From Anaerolineae bacterium (GTDB lineage Bacteria; Chloroflexota; Anaerolineae; Aggregatilineales; Phototrophicaceae), in assembly GCA_022824365.1 (NCBI GenBank), contig JAJEAA010000015.1:180737-244736 (forward strand): 64,000 nt of DNA. Reading direction: 5' to 3'. Shown here piece by piece: positions 9,039 to 16,486 of this stretch (the first letter of the stretch is position 1; each line of letters starts with the position of its first letter). Both the position numbers and the translations under genes were made by a program. The notes under the pieces are model-generated. The model made no database searches. It was not told the origin of the DNA and was given only the letters and a program-made list of their open reading frames with translations.

Positions 9039-9436
9039 TGCAGTCCGAACACGGCGCGTTCCGCAACCCGGCGGAAGATGACGATTCAACTCAAGTTCAT
9101 ACTGAGATAAAGTCTGTACAATTTGATCCGCGGTTGCTGCCCTTGTACGAGGAGCATCATCGACACAAGATGCAACTTGAGCTTCGTAAGCAAGAAGACA
9201 CAACAAAAGTAATTCTCCAACAAGTTGCAGACACAACCGCTATCGCCAAACGCGGACAAACTATCGCCGGAACAGTCGCGATTCTCGCTCTGCTTGGGGG
9301 ATTCATCTTGATCGCCATTGACAAAGATGCGGCCGGTTCAGCGGTTCTAATTATGGACGCGGTCTTTGTTTTCTCGCAGAAGTTGATACGAACGAATCAA
9401 GCTGATAGCGAGTCCAAGCAGAATAGCGACGAATAA
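9038..9436 (+). CDS. DUF2335-like small membrane protein
   Basis: 132 aa. The N-terminal part holds a motif like DPRLLPLYEEHHRHKMQLE, a charged helix follows, and two hydrophobic segments (about residues 73-93 and 98-116) lie near the C-terminus, separated by IDKDAAG. This order (short proline/leucine motif, coiled helix, two membrane helices with a GKD-like turn) is that of DUF2335 predicted membrane proteins. Their function is not known. The ATG overlaps the TGA of the upstream gene, indicating coupling; a GTG three bases earlier is an alternative. The pair stands alone between nagA and a convergent dehydrogenase. Confidence 0.6.
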   Translation: MQSEHGAFRNPAEDDDSTQVHTEIKSVQFDPRLLPLYEEHHRHKMQLELRKQEDTTKVILQQVADTTAIAKRGQTIAGTVAILALLGGFILIAIDKDAAGSAVLIMDAVFVFSQKLIRTNQADSESKQNSDE

Positions 9437-9510
9437 TCTGTCGATCGGTTGCTTTATACCGACCATACAGGCCCCCTCTTCACAACATATCGATCTGAAA
9501 AGTCAGGCCT

Positions 9511-10530
9511 CTAGTACATCAAATCAAGATCAAGCCGGTTCTCCAGTGGCTCGCCCGTCAGGTAGCGCCGCAGGTTGCGGATGAATAGCGCTGCCAGCTT
9601 GCCGTTTTCGCTATCGGCTGTGCTGGCGGAGTGGTGGCTGATGATGACATTGGGCAGCGCCCAAAGGGGATCGTCGGGCGGCAGCGGTTCCGGATCGGTG
9701 ACATCAAGCGCGGCCCCGCCGAGGCGACCTTCGCGCAGCGCTCGCGTCAGCGCCGCCTGATCGACGATGGCGCCGCGGGCGATGTTGATCAGCACGGCGT
9801 CCTCCTTCATCATGCCGATGCGATCGGCATTCAACAGCCCTTCGGTCTCCGGCGTGTGGGGCGTGCAGAGTACAAGAAAGTCGGCTAGGGGCAGGAGTTC
9901 GTCCAGCCGTTGGGGCGGATATTGCCGCTCGACGGGTGCTGGTTTATCGACATTGCTGCGGCGGCAAGCGAGGACGCGCATACCGAAGAAATGGCAGACT
10001 TGCGCCAGGTCGCGGCCGATGCGACCCAAGCCGATGATGCCGACGGTTTTGCCGCGCAGTTCCGTGTTGTTGAAGCGCTGCCAGTGACGCTCGCGCTTCT
10101 GCGCCTCCATCAGCGGATAGTTCTTGACAAACATCAGCATCGCCATCAGGCAAAATTCGGCCAGCGGACGGGCATGCGCCCCGCTGGCGGTAGTGAAGAC
10201 CCAGCCAGTGCGGTCATAGCCGTAGCGCTTCACGAATTGGCCGATGCCGGCGCTGGTGGCTTGTATCCACTTGAGCCGGGGCGCCAGTTCGGGCAGGTCC
10301 TCTCGATGCGTATGATCGAAGTCGAAGAGGATTTCCACTTCCCCCAGCAGCGCCCGCCATTCCGCTTCTTCTTCCTTGCTGCGCTCATGCGGCGAAGTGT
10401 GATCAGCCTGGAAGCGCGGCGCGCCGATAAGATCGGGCCGGTAGATAATATCGAAGGCCGGCGCTTCCGCCTGGATGCGCGCGATATGCTCCGGCTCAAG
10501 GTAGGACGCGATCAAGACTTTCGCTGGCAT
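9511..10530 (-). CDS. D-2-hydroxyacid dehydrogenase (NAD(P)-dependent)
   Basis: 339 aa. The Rossmann motif GKTVGIIGLGRIGRDLAQ is near residue 160, and the family catalytic triad is visible: Arg in LINIARGAIVD, Glu in DVTDPEPLPPDDPLW and His in VIISHHSAS. This is the formate/glycerate-dehydrogenase-like group that reduces 2-oxoacids such as glyoxylate or hydroxypyruvate. The N-terminal catalytic domain contains a short acidic insertion (SKEEEAEWRALLGE). It is monocistronic, convergent with the DUF2335 pair and divergent from the HNH gene. The exact substrate cannot be deduced. Confidence 0.9.
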   Translation of the reverse strand: MPAKVLIASYLEPEHIARIQAEAPAFDIIYRPDLIGAPRFQADHTSPHERSKEEEAEWRALLGEVEILFDFDHTHREDLPELAPRLKWIQATSAGIGQFVKRYGYDRTGWVFTTASGAHARPLAEFCLMAMLMFVKNYPLMEAQKRERHWQRFNNTELRGKTVGIIGLGRIGRDLAQVCHFFGMRVLACRRSNVDKPAPVERQYPPQRLDELLPLADFLVLCTPHTPETEGLLNADRIGMMKEDAVLINIARGAIVDQAALTRALREGRLGGAALDVTDPEPLPPDDPLWALPNVIISHHSASTADSENGKLAALFIRNLRRYLTGEPLENRLDLDLMY

Positions 10531-10685
10531 GTTCAGACCCCGCTCTAATATCAGTGCTGCAAGAATCTAGCTGAAAGCCGACTCCTTGCAAAGCCCGCAG
10601 CTTGAGACGCCCCCGCCCCAAGCGCCGCTTTTCCGCGTCTGTTATGCTATGGCTTGGCTTCTTGATTAGCTGGTAGGAAGACGCG

Positions 10686-11099
10686 ATGTATTGCGGCTAT
10701 TGCGGGCGCTTGCTCCGGCGCTGTGTCTGCCATGAGCCGGGCAGCGACCTGGCGCGGTTCATGGCGCGCGCGGTCCGAGAGGCGAAACCGCGACAACGCT
10801 CCGAGCCATACAAACGCGCCGTGCCGCCACAAATCAAGCGGCGCGAACGGGCGACCCTGCGCGCGCGGCATGAGCGTTGGCATCAAAAATTGTCGGACGA
10901 CTTCGGCGAAGGCTGCGCCAATTGCGGCGCGACCGAATCGCTCGTGCTGGACCACATCATCCCCATCGCCAAAGGCGGGCGCTCGATGCTCGATAACCTG
11001 CAACTGCTCTGCGCCGAATGCAACCGTCTCAAAGGCAAGCTGGTCATCGACTGTCGCGATTTCACATCCGCTCGGCGCGTAACCGGCGATAATGACTAA
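10686..11099 (+). CDS. HNH endonuclease with N-terminal Cys motif
   Basis: 137 aa. The N-terminus MYCGYCGRLLRRCVC looks like a small zinc ribbon. The C-terminal half carries the HNH/McrA-type core: CANCG, then DHIIPIAKGG (the His general base), then NLQLLCAECNRLKG with the Asn and second Cys pair. Such small proteins are DNA nucleases, often of unknown biological role. The gene stands alone, about 50 bp before the recO promoter region, with no phage or methylase neighbour. The ATG at 10686 follows GGTAGGAAGACGCG, a usable ribosome site. Confidence 0.85.
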   Translation: MYCGYCGRLLRRCVCHEPGSDLARFMARAVREAKPRQRSEPYKRAVPPQIKRRERATLRARHERWHQKLSDDFGEGCANCGATESLVLDHIIPIAKGGRSMLDNLQLLCAECNRLKGKLVIDCRDFTSARRVTGDND

Positions 11100-11191
11100 T
11101 ACGCTTATACAAAATATCAGACCGGTTCCGCTGCCGCAAAACGTGGTTTGGCTGAAGAGATCCAGAATGAAGCGCTGCGCCAGCCAGCCGC

Positions 11192-11197
11192 TATAAT
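11192..11197 (+). promoter_or_regulatory. -10 box candidate for recO
   Basis: A perfect TATAAT within CCGCTATAATCAGCC, 28 bp before the recO ATG. It supports the start at 11226 rather than a longer reading frame from 11148, which would begin upstream of the promoter. Confidence 0.5.
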
Positions 11198-11225
11198 CAG
11201 CCTGACCAAGCCAAACGAGCCGCCC

Positions 11226-12011
11226 ATGCCCAAAGCACAGCGCCAATTCCGCAGCCAAGCCATCATCCTCAGCCGCCGCGACTTCGGCGAGTCCGACCGC
11301 TTGCTCACCCTCTTCACGCCGCAGTACGGCAAAATCCGCGCCATCGCCAAAGGCGCGCGCAAACCCAGCGCCAAGCTCAGCGGCCACGTCGAACTCTTCG
11401 CCCGCAGCGACTGCGTTATCCACCGCGGGCGCAACCTCGATATCCTGACGCAAGCCGAATTGATCGATCCCTATCTCGGCCTGCGCGACCATCTCGGGCG
11501 CGGCGCCTACGCCAATTATGTCGCCGAACTGCTCGACCGCTTCACCGCCGATGAAGAGGAGGATGGCCCCGCGCTCTTCCTGCTGCTGCACGAGACCCTG
11601 TCGCGCCTCGCCGATGCCGAAGATCCGCGCCTCGCCGTCCGCTTCTTTGAACTGCAACTGCTTGATTTGGTCGGCTTCCGGCCCGAATTGCTTGAATGCG
11701 TCGTCACCCGCGCCGACCTGCTGCCGGAGCCGCAATTCTTCAGTTGCGAGGAAGGCGGGGTCGTCAGCCGGGCCGCCGCGCCCCAAGTGCCGTCGCGCCT
11801 GCTTGAGATCGACTTCGACGCGCTGAAACTATTGCGACACTTGCAGCGCAGCAGCCAGTCTTATAACGCGGTCGGCAGCCTGCGCATCGCGCCGCCGCAG
11901 CACGACAGCGCCGAGCGTATCATGCTTGCTTACATCACCCACATGCTGGAACGGAAATTGGAAAGTATCGATTTCATCCGCCGCTTGCGCCAACAGATGA
12001 GCGGTCCATGA
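11226..12011 (+). CDS. recO: DNA repair protein RecO
   Basis: 261 aa. The N-terminal OB fold shows QAIILSRRDFGESDRLLTLF and YGKIRAIAKGARKPSAKL, both highly typical of RecO, followed by the helical domain with FFELQLLDLVGFRPEL. RecO helps RecR load RecA onto SSB-coated single strands. Many RecO proteins carry four zinc-binding cysteines in the C-terminal region; here only two Cys (in LECVV and FFSCEEGG) remain at those places, so zinc binding is doubtful. The last 38 bp overlap the convergent glycosyltransferase gene. Confidence 0.92.
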   Translation: MPKAQRQFRSQAIILSRRDFGESDRLLTLFTPQYGKIRAIAKGARKPSAKLSGHVELFARSDCVIHRGRNLDILTQAELIDPYLGLRDHLGRGAYANYVAELLDRFTADEEEDGPALFLLLHETLSRLADAEDPRLAVRFFELQLLDLVGFRPELLECVVTRADLLPEPQFFSCEEGGVVSRAAAPQVPSRLLEIDFDALKLLRHLQRSSQSYNAVGSLRIAPPQHDSAERIMLAYITHMLERKLESIDFIRRLRQQMSGP

Positions 12012-13095
12012 GTTCCCGATACACTTCAACAGTCGCCTCGGCGATGCTGTCGTGAGTGAAATGCGCCTGGAAACGCGCTCTTCCCGCCTTGACCATTTGT
12101 CCGCGCAGAACCGCGTCATCTCGCAACTCCCGCAGCGCCCGCGCCAAAGCCGCCACATCGCCCTCCGGCACGATGCGCCCGGCTCCCCCCGCAACCGCCG
12201 GTATCGCCCCGCTGTCGCTGCCGATGACCGCCACCCCGCTCGCCATCGCCTCCACCAATACGCGACCGAACTGCTCCTTCCAATTTGGCCGCGTCAAGGA
12301 CGGCAGGACAAGAACATCAATCTTCTGATACTCGGCTGGCAGTTCCGTCGAGGGCAATTGGCTGACGAAAGCCGCCCGGTGATCGATGCCCAGCGACCCC
12401 GCCAGCGCCTTCATCTCGTCAACGGAGGAGCCCCCGCCGATCAAGCGCAAGCGCCACTCGCCGGCGAGCTGAGCCGCTGCCCGGAGCAAGATGTGAACGC
12501 CCTTCTCCGGCACAACGCGACCGATGAAACCGATGGTGAAGGGCCGCGATGGCGCAGTTTCCGCCGGGCGAAAGAGCGCTGCGGATGTGCCAAATTGCGG
12601 GATCGTCCGCAGCGGTCCGCCAAAGCCCTTGCGCCTCAAGACCGCCGCGGCATCGTCCGTGCCCGCCAAGGCGTAATCGGCGCAGCGCATGACCCAGCGC
12701 TCGCCCCAATTGAATGGCGGCGGATAGCGGCGCAGGATGTTCTGCCAGGTGAAGAACAACGATTTGGCGCCGGCCCCCCGCGCCAGACGCAGCGCCTGCC
12801 AGGTCGCCAGATTGTAAGGTTCTTCGTCGATATGCGCGATCTGCGGTTGAGCGGCGGCGATCTCCCGCGCCAGCGTCGGATAGTGATGCAGATGGAAATT
12901 GCCGTTGAAGCGAATGGGAATCGCGCGCAGCCGATAGCCAGCCGTATGGATGCGCTCCAGTTGCTGTGTGCCGCGTTCATCGCGCCAGGCCGGCGGAACG
13001 AGCACCGTCAGGTCGACGCCGCGGCGGGCGATGGCTTCCAGCTTGGGCTGATAGATTCCAACGATGCAAGCTTTTGAGAGCATCAAGACGCGCAT
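11974..13095 (-). CDS. Glycosyltransferase, GT4 family (GT-B fold)
   Basis: 373 aa. The N-terminal Rossmann half has a typical GT4 start (MRVLMLSKACIVGIYQPKLE) and an acceptor-side HIDEEPYN motif. The C-terminal donor domain shows TIGFIGRVVPEKGVHILL and EQFGRVLVEAMASGVAVIGSDSGAIPAV, the E-x7-E nucleotide-sugar site. It probably adds a sugar to a cell-surface glycan or lipid in the cytosol. It is convergent with recO (38-bp overlap) and separate from the other polysaccharide genes at 15257-17935. Donor and acceptor are unknown. Confidence 0.88.
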   Translation of the reverse strand: MRVLMLSKACIVGIYQPKLEAIARRGVDLTVLVPPAWRDERGTQQLERIHTAGYRLRAIPIRFNGNFHLHHYPTLAREIAAAQPQIAHIDEEPYNLATWQALRLARGAGAKSLFFTWQNILRRYPPPFNWGERWVMRCADYALAGTDDAAAVLRRKGFGGPLRTIPQFGTSAALFRPAETAPSRPFTIGFIGRVVPEKGVHILLRAAAQLAGEWRLRLIGGGSSVDEMKALAGSLGIDHRAAFVSQLPSTELPAEYQKIDVLVLPSLTRPNWKEQFGRVLVEAMASGVAVIGSDSGAIPAVAGGAGRIVPEGDVAALARALRELRDDAVLRGQMVKAGRARFQAHFTHDSIAEATVEVYRELMDRSSVGASGG

Positions 13096-13122
13096 GACTA
13101 GCCCGTGGCTCGGCGCCGTCGC

Positions 13123-13710
13123 CTAGACAATTTCGATAGGCGGTTCGCCGCAACTGGCATTGACGTCATAAACGCGAAAGGTTTGATCGGGCAAGGAAAG
13201 CACGCCATAGGTATGCGATGTGGAGCGGGCGCAAGAAAAAGTATAGAGCGAGCCGGGATTCACCAGGCAGCCGTGCTGAGTCTTGATGTGCAGCGGCAAA
13301 TGAGTATGACCGGTGATGAGAACATCAGCTTTCAGCGAACTGAGCACCATCGTGAGATAGGTCGTCGACAGATGATCTTTGTACATGCCCCACATATTGT
13401 TGCCGGGCTTGCCGTGACACATGTAGACCGTAGTGCCCCCCAACTCGCCTTGCCAGTCCAGCGGCAACTCTTGAAGGTATTGGAGGTTGTCTTGCCGAAT
13501 GCCGTAGACCCACTCGTCATGATTCCCGCGCGCGACCGGGATGCCATGCGCGCGAATCAAGTCCACCACGCGATCCGGCTCGGGACCGCGCCCCACCAAG
13601 TCCCCGGCGCACAAGACTTGATCCACCTGATGATGTTTTTCGAATCGAGCGAGCACATCCTCTAGCGTGTCATAATCTGCATGCACGTCTGAAATGATTC
13701 CAATTTGCAT
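13123..13710 (-). CDS. Metallophosphoesterase, YfcE/MJ0936-like
   Basis: 195 aa from the ATG at 13710 (a GTG two codons earlier is possible). The calcineurin-like metal-binding blocks are all visible: GIISDVHADYDTLEDVL, LCAGDLVGRGPEPDRV, VARGNHDEW, MCHGKP and LITGHTHLPL. Such proteins hydrolyse phosphodiester or phosphomonoester bonds with two divalent metals; the physiological substrate is unknown. The gene is monocistronic with a TATAAT box upstream on the minus strand (13745-13750). Confidence 0.9.
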   Translation of the reverse strand: MQIGIISDVHADYDTLEDVLARFEKHHQVDQVLCAGDLVGRGPEPDRVVDLIRAHGIPVARGNHDEWVYGIRQDNLQYLQELPLDWQGELGGTTVYMCHGKPGNNMWGMYKDHLSTTYLTMVLSSLKADVLITGHTHLPLHIKTQHGCLVNPGSLYTFSCARSTSHTYGVLSLPDQTFRVYDVNASCGEPPIEIV

Positions 13711-13744
13711 CCACACTAGACCTTAACCGTTCACTACGCCAACC

Positions 13745-13750
13745 ATTATA
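13745..13750 (-). promoter_or_regulatory. -10 box candidate for the metallophosphoesterase
   Basis: TATAAT on the minus strand within ATTGTATAATGG, about 35 bp before the start at 13710. No strong -35 element is visible. Confidence 0.4.
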
Positions 13751-13832
13751 CAATCGTAAATTACTCATGTAGAGGTACGATCTCCCTACGCCGCCTAGCC
13801 GCGCGTCCTGACTGGGCGCATGCCGGACCGAG

Positions 13833-14639
13833 TCAGAGGATATTGCTTGACCCGCAGCGCGGACATTCCTCTCCGGCTTGTTTGACCATGGCCTTGCAAT
13901 CATCACAAATCACAATCTCGCCTTTTTGCAAGCTGTGGTCAAGCGAAACGCGCTCATCAAATACGAAGCACTCGCCCCGCCACAGCGACGCCGATGGCTC
14001 TACCTCTTCCAGATAGCCCAAGATACCGCCGCGCAAGTGGTAGACTTCCTCAAAACCCAACTGCAAAAGGTAAGCGCTCGCCTTTTCGCAGCGGATGCCG
14101 CCGGTACAATACATCGCGACCCGCTTGTGCCTCGCCGGGTCGAGATGCTCGGAGAAGTAGCCGGGCAACTCGTGAAAGGAATCGGCGCCCGGGTTTACCG
14201 CGTTTTCAAAGGCGCCAATTTGGACTTCATAATCGTTGCGCGCGTCGATCAGCAGAACATCATCCCGCGTGATTAAACGGTTCCAATCCCGAGGTTCTAC
14301 ATAGATCCCCACCTGCCGATTGGGGTCGATGCCCGCGACTTTCATGGCAACGATCTCCCGCTTCAGCCGCACCTTCATCCGCTGAAACGGCATCCGCGTG
14401 TGAAAGGATTGCTTAACCTGCAAGTCGGCCAAACGCCGGTCGCCGCGCAAGTAACGCAGCAGGTCTTCCACAGACTCGCGCTCGCCGGCGATAGTCGCGT
14501 TAATGCCTTCTTCCGCCAGCAGAATCGTACCGCGCAAGCCCGCCGCCCGGCAGCGCGCCAGCAGCGGGTCCCGCAGCTCCCGGTAATCCGGCAAGCGGAC
14601 GAACTTGTAGAAAGCGGCGATGAGTATGGTCTCATGCAT
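13833..14639 (-). CDS. trhO: tRNA uridine(34) hydroxylase / rhodanese-like protein TrhO (YceA family)
   Basis: 268 aa from the ATG at 14639; the longer frame to 14759 adds non-homologous sequence. The N-terminal ferredoxin-like domain has RGTILLAEEGINATIAG, the rhodanese domain has DARNDYEVQIGAFENAVNP, and the active-site loop CTGGIRCEKASAYL carries the catalytic Cys. A C-terminal zinc-ribbon-like CDDC...CPRCGSS is present. TrhO proteins make 5-hydroxyuridine at tRNA position 34 using oxygen. The gene is followed by a short gap and preceded by a large intergenic region containing a dispersed repeat. Confidence 0.9.
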   Translation of the reverse strand: MHETILIAAFYKFVRLPDYRELRDPLLARCRAAGLRGTILLAEEGINATIAGERESVEDLLRYLRGDRRLADLQVKQSFHTRMPFQRMKVRLKREIVAMKVAGIDPNRQVGIYVEPRDWNRLITRDDVLLIDARNDYEVQIGAFENAVNPGADSFHELPGYFSEHLDPARHKRVAMYCTGGIRCEKASAYLLQLGFEEVYHLRGGILGYLEEVEPSASLWRGECFVFDERVSLDHSLQKGEIVICDDCKAMVKQAGEECPRCGSSNIL

Positions 14640-14887
14640 AGCTGATCGGCTCGTGTATTCCCGGCTCGATTCTAGTGCGATGCGCGGCAAATTTGGAGTT
14701 GGAATCAGCCGGGTGGCAATAGTGTGGAGCAAGTCCGCCTTCCAGCCTCGCTTCAACATGCGAACATTTGGTCGCCCATGCCGCGCGTATTTGTGCTACA
14801 CTGATTGTCATGAACGTCATTTCGCCAATAGAGCGTCTATTTCCCGAGCATGCCGTGTCGCTCAAGCACAAGCGCTATGCCACCATA

Positions 14888-14976
14888 CCCCCCCCCCCGA
14901 TACTATATATATACTGTATCAATACATCGGCATATTTTCAGGAGATTTTAGCCGTTTTAAGGGCTTTTAGAGGCGC
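14888..14976 (-). repeat. Dispersed GATACAG/poly-G intergenic element, copy A
   Basis: Read on the minus strand it begins GCGCCTCTAAAA, passes through several (T)AAAA blocks, reaches the core GATACAGTATATATATA, and ends GTATC followed by an unbroken run of 11 G. Copies B (54863-54946) and C (58635-58716) share the GCGCC start, the A-rich middle, the GATACAGTATRTATAT core and the G tract. All three lie in long intergenic gaps. GATAC and GTATC flank the core as short inverted arms. Confidence 0.75.
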
Positions 14977-15146
14977 TTTGGGGCAGATTGTTGCGGGTTG
15001 TTACCGCCTTTCTTGACGAAGCCGAAGCAAGGCCAGACTGCCCTGCGGGAGTCGGACTGGGCACAGGGTATGATGGCTTCAACCAAATATCGGACAAGCC
15101 CTGCCGGGGCGATTTATCAATCACCCGAAAATGTATCTCGAAACGC

Positions 15147-15174
15147 GGGCGACCTGATAGCTCGCCCCTACAAA
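15147..15174. repeat. REP-like palindromic repeat, copy 1
   Basis: GGGCGA and TCGCCCCTACA form a small hairpin ending CCCCTACAAA. The same sequence type recurs at 36585, 39485, 55065, 55115, 56949 and 59116, always between genes. Confidence 0.6.
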
Positions 15175-15240
15175 TGACTTGGCATCCAGCAAATCCACCG
15201 CCCCCTGCCAGTAGAGATTGCCCGGATGCGAGCGCGCCTA

Positions 15241-15249
15241 TGCTATACT
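15241..15249 (+). promoter_or_regulatory. Extended -10 promoter giving a possibly leaderless transcript
   Basis: TGCTATACT (hexamer 15244-15249) ends 7 bp before the ATG of the glycosyltransferase at 15257. A usual start site 6-7 bp downstream of the -10 would fall on or next to the A of the ATG, implying a leaderless mRNA. No Shine-Dalgarno is visible there. Confidence 0.45.
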
Positions 15250-15256
15250 TTGGCTT

Positions 15257-16429
15257 ATGAGGGTCGGTCTCAACGCGCATCTGCTTTCCAGGCAAGCCGG
15301 ATATCGTTCGGCCGGCATTCACGGTTATATCGTGAATTTGCTTCGTCACTTGCCGGAGCAAGCGCCGGCCAACTGGCAGTTTCAAGCCTTGGTCGGCGCC
15401 GCCTGCCAGGCGAGCCTTTCCGGCGTCAGCGTGAAACGGGCGCGCTTCAATACCGAGGGACCGCTGCGCCGCATTCTGTGGGAGCAGACGCTGCAACCCT
15501 GGGCCATCAGGCAATTCGATCTCTACCATGCGCTGGCGTTTGTCGCCCCGCTAGCGCTGGCCGCGCCAATGGCGGTTACCGTTTACGACTTGAGTTTCCT
15601 GCGTTTCCCCGAGCGGCTGAGCAAGGCGCGCCGCCTTTACCTGCGCGGCATGACAGCCTTGACTTGCGCGCGAGCGAGACGCATCCTGGCGATCAGCCAG
15701 AGCACCGCTGAGGACCTGACCGCCCTGCTGGAGATCCCCGCGAGCAAGATTGACGTCACGCCGCTGGGTTACGACAAGACGCTGTTTCGTCCGCTCTTGC
15801 CGGCGGAGCGCGAGCGCTTTCGGCAAAAGGAGAGGTTGCCCGCGCGCTTCTGGCTTTATGTCGGCACGCTTGAGCCGCGCAAGAATCTGGAGATGCTGCT
15901 GCGGGCATACGCGCGCTTGACGCCCCGCGAGCGCTTGCCGCTGATATTGGGCGGCGGCCTTGGCTGGCAAGGAAAGCGTGTGCTGGCCGCCATCGAGAGC
16001 CTCGGGCTGAGCGACAGTGTCAAGCATGTCGGATTCATACCTGCCGCAGACTTGCCATTTTGGTACAATTGCGCCGAAGCATTCTTGTACCCGTCCGTCT
16101 TTGAAGGTTTCGGCTTGCCCGTTTTGGAAGCTATGGCCTGCGGCGCGCCCGTACTCACGTCCGATGTCTCGTCCTTGCCGGAAGTGGCCGGCGCGGCGGG
16201 GAAATGCCTCCCGCCAACGGACGAAGAACGCTGGGCGGCGGAACTCAAGGCGCTGAAGGCGGATGAGGAATGGCGCGATATGGCGCGGACGAAAGGACTG
16301 GAACGGGCGGCGCTCTTCAGTTGGGCGCGCACAGCGGAACTCACGCTCGACAGTTATCGGATGGCTATGACAGTCAAGGAGCAGCCGCTCGGCGAAAGTG
16401 AAAAGGCGACCGGCCTTGAAGCCAAATAA
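15257..16429 (+). CDS. Glycosyltransferase family 4 (mannosyltransferase-like)
   Basis: 390 aa from the ATG at 15257, where a typical GT-B start MRVGLNAHLLSRQAGYRSAG begins. The donor domain shows YVGTLEPRKNLEMLLRAY, then LPFWYNCAEAFLYPSVFEGFGLP and LEAMACGAPVLTSDVSSLPE, the E-x7-E nucleotide-sugar site. It probably builds an exopolysaccharide or lipid-linked glycan in the cytosol. It lies 57 bp before a polyprenyl-phosphate sugar transferase, and the two likely form an operon for surface polysaccharide. Donor and linkage cannot be read. Confidence 0.9.
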   Translation: MRVGLNAHLLSRQAGYRSAGIHGYIVNLLRHLPEQAPANWQFQALVGAACQASLSGVSVKRARFNTEGPLRRILWEQTLQPWAIRQFDLYHALAFVAPLALAAPMAVTVYDLSFLRFPERLSKARRLYLRGMTALTCARARRILAISQSTAEDLTALLEIPASKIDVTPLGYDKTLFRPLLPAERERFRQKERLPARFWLYVGTLEPRKNLEMLLRAYARLTPRERLPLILGGGLGWQGKRVLAAIESLGLSDSVKHVGFIPAADLPFWYNCAEAFLYPSVFEGFGLPVLEAMACGAPVLTSDVSSLPEVAGAAGKCLPPTDEERWAAELKALKADEEWRDMARTKGLERAALFSWARTAELTLDSYRMAMTVKEQPLGESEKATGLEAK

Positions 16430-16486
16430 TGCCCGATACCCGCGGACAGCGCATAAGACAGCAGCCTTGATCCCCCCGAGCAAGTC

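Larger units (their letters stand above)
14640..15256. other. Intergenic region between trhO and a glycosyltransferase
   Basis: A 617-bp divergent intergenic region with no convincing gene. It holds the dispersed GATACAG/G-tract element (14888-14976), a REP-like GGGCGA...CCCCTACA palindrome (15147-15174) and the promoter of the next gene. Confidence 0.7.

Noticed and set aside
10647..11786. Open frame of 379 codons on the minus strand
   Set aside because: It runs antisense to the HNH gene and recO, both of which have clear family motifs; the antisense product has none and is explained by the GC-rich codon pattern.
12052..13077. Open frame of 341 codons on the plus strand
   Set aside because: Antisense to a GT4 glycosyltransferase with intact donor-site motifs; Arg/Gln-rich and domain-free.
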